From positions 2,183,910 to 2,247,909 of the forward strand of contig OY723245.1 in assembly GCA_963210315.1 (NCBI GenBank): 64,000 nt of DNA, read 5' to 3'. Position numbers and translations under genes: made by a program. Numbering within the stretch: position 1 is the stretch's first letter; the number at the start of each line of letters is the position of its first letter. This document shows, piece after piece, positions 59,553 through 64,000 of the stretch. Below the pieces are notes generated by a model. The model saw only the letters and a list, made by a program, of their open reading frames with translations, ran no database searches and was not told the origin of the DNA. This DNA is from Rhynchopus euleeides. Lineage: Eukaryota > Euglenozoa > Diplonemea > Diplonemida > Diplonemidae.

Positions 59553-60021
59553 CGACATGTCGAAAAAAAAAATTTGGCCGAAAAAAAAATTTTTTTTTTC
59601 GGCCGACTAAACCGAAAATCGGGCCCTCTGGGGTGCCACACCGATATTTTTCGTTTTTTTTAGGAGAGGGGGCCCGGTGCCTGCGCGCGTCCTGTCGTAC
59701 TGTGGCTGCTTGGTGGGGCTAGCGCAGCAGGTTCTACTTTTGCTTCTACGGGCTCTTAGCACTGTAACATGTACTACACAAACAACAAAGCTCTAGGGCA
59801 AACAAACCGCGCACTGGCCGGGGTTGAGCTGCGTGGGGCTCCGTGCTGGCGGCATGAACAAGGGGCTGTAGGCAAATCTACCATTCACAAGGGGCAGCCC
59901 GCTGGTGAGGGGAAACGGGATATTTTTCGGATTTTTTTCGGATTTTTTTTCGATTTTTTTTGGTTGGGGTGGCCACCAGTCCAGGCTGCTGCCCCACGGT
60001 GGCCGAAATTTCGACATGTCG
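59553..60021. repeat. CGACATGTCG and A9T10 palindromes
   Basis: CGACATGTCG occurs at 59,553-59,562 and 60,012-60,021, each followed by a run of A. A near-perfect palindrome GGCCG-A9-T10-CGGCC lies at 59,576-59,604. The core ACATGT recalls the palindromes at 1-232. Confidence 0.65.
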
Positions 60022-60242
60022 AAAAAAAAATTCAGTCAGGATCCAGTCAGCAAGGACCACGTCCATGCATATTTGTGAGGGCTGGGTGGTTGGTGAACGG
60101 CTCTTTTCTGACGATCCGCAGATCTTGCTGTCGGCCCTGCAACCTGGCTGCCCACCTGATATGTAACAAAACAAACCGTTCATGTCGACCGCACCCTGAA
60201 CCTTGAAGACGGGCTCTTTATTGTATCCACTGTAGTACCGTG

Positions 60243-60475
60243 TACGTAAATATCGTAGTCCTTCATTCGCACATCGCTGCGCATAGTATATCGTAGTCCT
60301 TCATGGGATTGATGCATACAGGGAACACATGTAGGATCATGGTAACGTGCTGTAGGCTCCGATACAAATGCTGTAGGCCTATGCCACAAGTAATGCAGAC
60401 ATAAGACTTGTGTGGGCGTGAAAATCTTACGCTTCTTACTCTTCTTACTCTCTTCTTACTTTTCTTACTTCCCTT
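60243..60475. repeat. Short direct repeats and TTCTTACTC tandem
   Basis: TATCGTAGTCCTTCAT occurs near 60,249 and 60,290. A TTCTTACTC-like tandem spans about 60,426-60,470. Confidence 0.6.
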
Positions 60476-60563
60476 GCGACATCCCCAACTGCTGTTTCTT
60501 TCTCTGCCGATTCTATTCTTCCATCTTCATACAAACGCATAGTGATTACCAAACGAATAGTGA

Positions 60564-60983
60564 TTACCTGTGAGGTAAATCGTTGGCGGGTTTGCGGGTC
60601 CGTGGCACTATTCGCGATGATGTCAGAAACCTGGTCAAGTCCCGCCCTCTGAAGAATTGAAGGATCCAGACGGAGATGGTCGCAATCGGGAGAAGGGGAA
60701 TAAAACGATGCGTATTTCTGTTCATAAACAGTGTCGACTGCAAGTACCCGAAAGCCGCTTTCTTATTCCGCGTCCTGGGATTCTTAGGGAGGTCGGACAA
60801 CTTTGAGGCTTCCTTCTGGTAAACAGAAAAATCAAGACGGTAAGGTTTTGCCTTTTCCGATTCCGGGTCCTGAAGCGAAACAAACCTTGGATCAGACAGC
60901 GCCTGCTGCCATTTCATAGGAGCGTCGTCTTTTGCTACACTGTAGGGACTTAAAAAACTTTTTGTCGACCTCATATACGCCAT
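60564..60983 (-). CDS. Hypothetical protein (139 codons), weak support
   Basis: The composition is balanced, with no homopeptides (DDAPMKWQQALSDPRFVSL, YRLDFSVYQKEASKL), unlike most ORFs nearby. Local GC is lower than in the host genes. No domain is recognised. It may be a remnant of an inserted element or a real small gene. Confidence 0.3.
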   Translation of the reverse strand: MAYMRSTKSFLSPYSVAKDDAPMKWQQALSDPRFVSLQDPESEKAKPYRLDFSVYQKEASKLSDLPKNPRTRNKKAAFGYLQSTLFMNRNTHRFIPLLPIATISVWILQFFRGRDLTRFLTSSRIVPRTRKPANDLPHR

Positions 60984-61880
60984 TTACCGCTTCCGCCACC
61001 ATCTTGTTGTACGCGGAGACTTCGCGACTTCTGATGGCGCTTTATGGGGGGGTGGGCACGGAATACGGGAGGACTAAAGAAGATCTGCCTGTCACACTTC
61101 TGATTCACACACGCCGTTTTTTGCGTCGGTCGGGAGCAGTCCGCCCCCCCCCCCCCCCCCACCCCTTCAAATTCGATTTCACGACCCCCCCCCCCGAAAC
61201 AACCCTCGTTTACCTTTTCCATCTCAAAGGCCAATCTCGACTAAATGGCCAATTTCACGCAACACCGCACAATATCTCCAGGAAGTTTCTGGTCTGGCTG
61301 ACACCGGGGGGGGGGGGCTTCGAGGACCAAAAAATCACTCTGCGGGCCAAGCCGAAGACTTGTCTGGGGACTTTCGGTGTCCCCAATTTTTCAAATTTTG
61401 AAAAATACACTCACTTTGCTAAACTGGACCCAACTCCCCACACTCTTTTTTTAGCGAAAAACAGCAAATTTCGGCCGATTTTTTCTCATTTTTTCTCATT
61501 TTTTTTCACCGACTTTTCCATACCCCCACTCGGTCAAAATTCCAGGCACAGGGTTTTAACATTCCAGTGTTATGACATCCCCCGCATTACCTCACGCACA
61601 GCACACGCATCCTGCATAAAGCCTTGTGCGCGTTCTGCTCGCCCAGAAATCCGCTGGCTCGGTTTTGAAGCGAGTATATTTGCCACAACACATCCTTGAA
61701 AAATTCCAGACAGGAGAAGAACACGAGTGAGCCAACACGACCCGAATTAGTGCACAACTAGGGAAACGGGTGGCGAGTTAATGTCTTGCACCCCCCCCCC
61801 CACCTTCTTCCTCCGCAGATGATACCCCTTTTTTTTGATTTTTTTGTCTTGTCGTGCCCCCCCCCCCCAGTGCTCCCGCT
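60984..61880. other. Low-complexity intergenic stretch
   Basis: C-tracts at 61,143-61,160, 61,787-61,801 and 61,857-61,868, and TTTTTCTCA repeats near 61,480-61,510. No gene was recognised. Confidence 0.4.
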
Positions 61881-61892
61881 AAGAAAAAAACC

Positions 61893-61987
61893 GGTCATAT
61901 ATGACCAAAAAAAAGGGGTCCGAAAAACATGCCGGTCATATATGACCGGAGGGGGGGTCGGTCATATATGACCGGTCATATCTGACT
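61893..61987. repeat. GGTCATATATGACC palindrome cluster
   Basis: Perfect copies at 61,893-61,906, 61,934-61,947 and 61,960-61,973, and a diverged one directly after. Each could be a dimeric protein site or a small cruciform. Confidence 0.75.
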
Positions 61988-62008
61988 GGTGGGTCCTGGG
62001 CAGGTGGG

Positions 62009-62057
62009 CCAGTCAGGTTTGTGGTGGGGGCGAAGCCCCCACTACAAACCTGACTGG
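62009..62057. repeat. Hairpin with 23-bp stem and GCGAAGC apex
   Basis: CCAGTCAGG... (62,009-62,031) pairs with 62,035-62,057 around a GAA loop with about one mismatch. The inner part reads GGGGGCGAAGCCCCC. Confidence 0.8.
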
Positions 62058-62285
62058 TCACTGAAACAATACAGAGCAATTGTGATACTTCAGGTGTCCT
62101 CGCGTCGCAGCTGCAGGAAAATGTCGGAGATTACTGGACATCCACTACAGCTGGCACCAGGCCTGGCATGCTAACAACCCATGTCGGAGAAACATCCCTC
62201 TTGTGGGAAGAGCTGCGACTTCAAGATGCAGGTGAACCCACTAAGCGAATCTCAAAAAGAGGCGGGCAATGATGGGATGTGCAAG

Positions 62286-62486
62286 GAACAAATGTTCACT
62301 ACCGTGGCCTCCGGCGGTTAGGGGGCTCCCCCCCCAGACCCCCTCTTGTGGAATCTAGATTCGAAAGCCGCCCAGGAAGATGGAAGCAGCCTATCTCGCC
62401 CAAAATCTGTCGCCCTGCAGAACGAATGCTCACTACCGTGGCCTCCGGCGGCTGGGGGGCTCCGCCCCCCAGACCCCCCCTGTCGC
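62286..62486. repeat. Two direct repeats, 134-bp spacing
   Basis: Two 65-bp copies (62,286-62,351 and 62,420-62,486) share CACTACCGTGGCCTCCGGCGG and a GGGGGCTCC...CCCCCAGACC block. The second contains the palindrome GGGGGGCTCCGCCCCCC. Confidence 0.75.
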
Positions 62487-62537
62487 GTGTGCCTGTCTCG
62501 CAAGTCTTTCTTGCGAGACTGGCCATCTCCCGCGTAG

Positions 62538-62564
62538 TCTCGGGCGCGCGAAGCGCGCCCGAGA
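62538..62564. repeat. Perfect 27-nt hairpin with GCGAAGC apex
   Basis: A 12-bp stem TCTCGGGCGCGC with loop GAA. It directly follows the second direct repeat unit. Confidence 0.8.
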
Positions 62565-63580
62565 AAAATTTTCACTGAACGGGAAGGGGGGGGGGGAAAT
62601 CCAAAAACCCCAAAAACAAAAATGACCGGCCCATCGGCCTTAGCGGGAACACTGCCCCCCCCCCCCCCCCCAAAAAAAAATAAACTAAAGAACCACCCTA
62701 ACGCAGCACCGGATGCCACCGCCAAACTGGGGGTAACAATCAGCCGGCTGCAGTATTGCCAGATCAACCCTTTCCCAACGAATATTGGGCGCGGCGAGGC
62801 GGTGGGGCCCGAGGGCAGGCAAGGGATGCCGGAAGGGGGGGGGGGGGGGCGGAGGGGGAGTGAAGGCGGGTTCACTGCTTTCATCCCCCCCCTCCTCGCT
62901 CTCTCTCTCTCCTCCTCATCCTCCCATCCTCTCCCATATGGTTCCCGACACATGCCCCATCGTCCCGCCCGTCCTCCCTCCCTCCCTTCTCCCCCGCTTC
63001 CCTCGGCTCGCGTAGCTGGGGGGGGGGTGTGGGTGTGTGGAGTGGTGGGGGGGGGGAGGTGGGCTTGACTTACCTTCACTTTCGACAAATCATATACACG
63101 TCTTTTGTCTCCCCCCCCCCACCCCCCCCCCCCCCCGTGCTGTTCTGTCAGTTGTTTGAACGATTTTATTGGAATTCTTTCGATTTTCACGACGTACTCT
63201 CCCCCCCCCTCCCCTCCCCCTCACTCCCCCACCAAGTCCCCCCCCCCTCCCCCGCCCTATGGCAGCTTCTTCTCCGCGGAAGGGCTGCTGGTGGCGGTTA
63301 CCCTCTCCCAGTAGGGGAGGGGAGGGGAGGGGGGGGACGGGGTGGGGGTGGGGGTTTGCCACCGCCTTGACAACAACACCCCTCCCCCCCCCCCCCCCCT
63401 TTTCCCTACCATCCCCCCCAAGACACAACCTGCATAACGAGTGAAGGGAGATTATTCTTGAGCTTCCTCCGACTTCACGGTGGTCTTATGCAGAAAATGC
63501 ATATCATTTTGCTAATCAAAATTTTGCATATCAAAATTTTCCGATTTACATATGTAAATTTTGGAGTTTACATACCGTCA
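62565..63580. other. C- and G-tract-rich stretch, no gene seen
   Basis: There are C-runs of 10-18 at 62,655, 63,111-63,137 and 63,382-63,399 and a G-run near 62,837. ORFs here are low-complexity Pro/Gly artefacts. Confidence 0.5.
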
Positions 63581-63590
63581 CTCAAGTTTT

Positions 63591-63691
63591 GTTGGTGGGG
63601 TAATATATTGGTGGGGTAAATATGTTGGTGGGGTACTAATTTGGTGGATTTGCGGCTCTGAAAAAAGTTGGTGGGTTATTACCCCACCAAC
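63591..63691. repeat. TTGGTGGGGTAA tandem with inverted copy
   Basis: TTGGTGGGGTA occurs at about 63,592, 63,608 and 63,625. An inverted pair GTTGGTGGGTTATTACCCCACCAAC lies at 63,667-63,691 (arms of about 11 bp). Confidence 0.75.
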
Positions 63692-63775
63692 ATAATTACC
63701 CCTGGGGCGCATTGTACTTGGCGATTTTTTCTGGCACCTGGGATTTGGAGCCCCCTGCCCACCCACCCCGACTGC

Positions 63776-63850
63776 GCGTACGCATGTGCGTACGCCGTCC
63801 GCACTTTCTGAAACCGCGCTGCGTACGCGTACGCAGAAATTGCGTACGGC
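63776..63850. repeat. GCGTACGC palindrome cluster
   Basis: GCGTACGC occurs at 63,776, 63,788, 63,821 and 63,827, with a partial copy at 63,842. On the minus strand it yields Ala-Tyr repeats in ORFs that are probably spurious. Confidence 0.7.
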
Positions 63851-64000
63851 TGGTATTCCAGGTCTCTCAGCACACAGTAGGCCACCCAGTAGGCTGAGCC
63901 CTGGCCTTTGCTCTTGCCTTTCACAGACGGTTCCTTCGCGCACAAGTGCAAAAGGTACGATTACCTACTCGAAGGCTCGAAGGCTGCTGAGGTTGACGAC

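Noticed and set aside
63591..63850. CRISPR-like array from the spaced TTGGTGGGGTA and GCGTACGC repeats
   Set aside because: Repeats are too short and unevenly spaced, the setting is eukaryotic, and there are no cas genes.

Overview
The window is nuclear DNA from a eukaryote. It has conventional GT-AG introns, a 26S proteasome lid subunit, a J-domain protein, a copine-like C2 protein, secreted lysosomal-type hydrolases, a LINE retrotransposon and several DNA transposons. Coding DNA is GC-rich. Gene density is low for a protist: nine confident host genes in 64 kb. All nine lie on the + strand, and each start codon is preceded, usually within 5-65 nt, by a pyrimidine- or CA-rich stretch ending in AG. 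That layout resembles lineages with unidirectional gene arrays and spliced-leader trans-splicing (Euglenozoa such as diplonemids or euglenids, or dinoflagellates), but no leader gene is visible and ordinary 5'-UTR introns would look the same. I do not name a species.

Left part (1-19,000): a transposon graveyard. It holds a CATG-palindrome repeat (41-190), a 3.6 kb hAT element with an intact 914-codon transposase (284-3920), degenerate 238-bp tandem repeats, a long hairpin, a 1.76 kb element with 37-bp inverted ends and a zinc-knuckle protein (5288-7046), a 5'-truncated LINE with complete reverse transcriptase and RNase H (8083-about 11,039), and a 4.4 kb composite bounded by a perfect 24-bp inverted repeat (12,662-17,093). 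Inside that composite lies a 2.0 kb unit with perfect 44-bp inverted ends. Three copies of a previously unrecognised 109-bp foldback element, each with a 3-bp target duplication, are scattered through this part.

Middle and right (19,000-58,000): the gene cluster, in order: a UBL-like/ankyrin protein, a copine-like protein, a J-domain/ARM protein, Rpn6, a Trf4-like nucleotidyltransferase with an altered catalytic motif, a histidine phosphatase with a very long low-complexity tail, a purple acid phosphatase, a TPP1-like sedolisin, and a UBL-like/WD40 protein ending in a CaaX-like box. Six or seven introns all begin GTATG. Two copies of a 1,147-bp foldback transposon with 341-bp arms lie 17.9 kb apart in opposite orientation and differ at one base that I can find.

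The right end (58,000-64,000) is again repeats, palindromes and hairpins, with one weakly supported ORF. The acid phosphatase and the sedolisin are neighbours, and both look like acidic-vacuole enzymes. Otherwise the host genes show no shared pathway.
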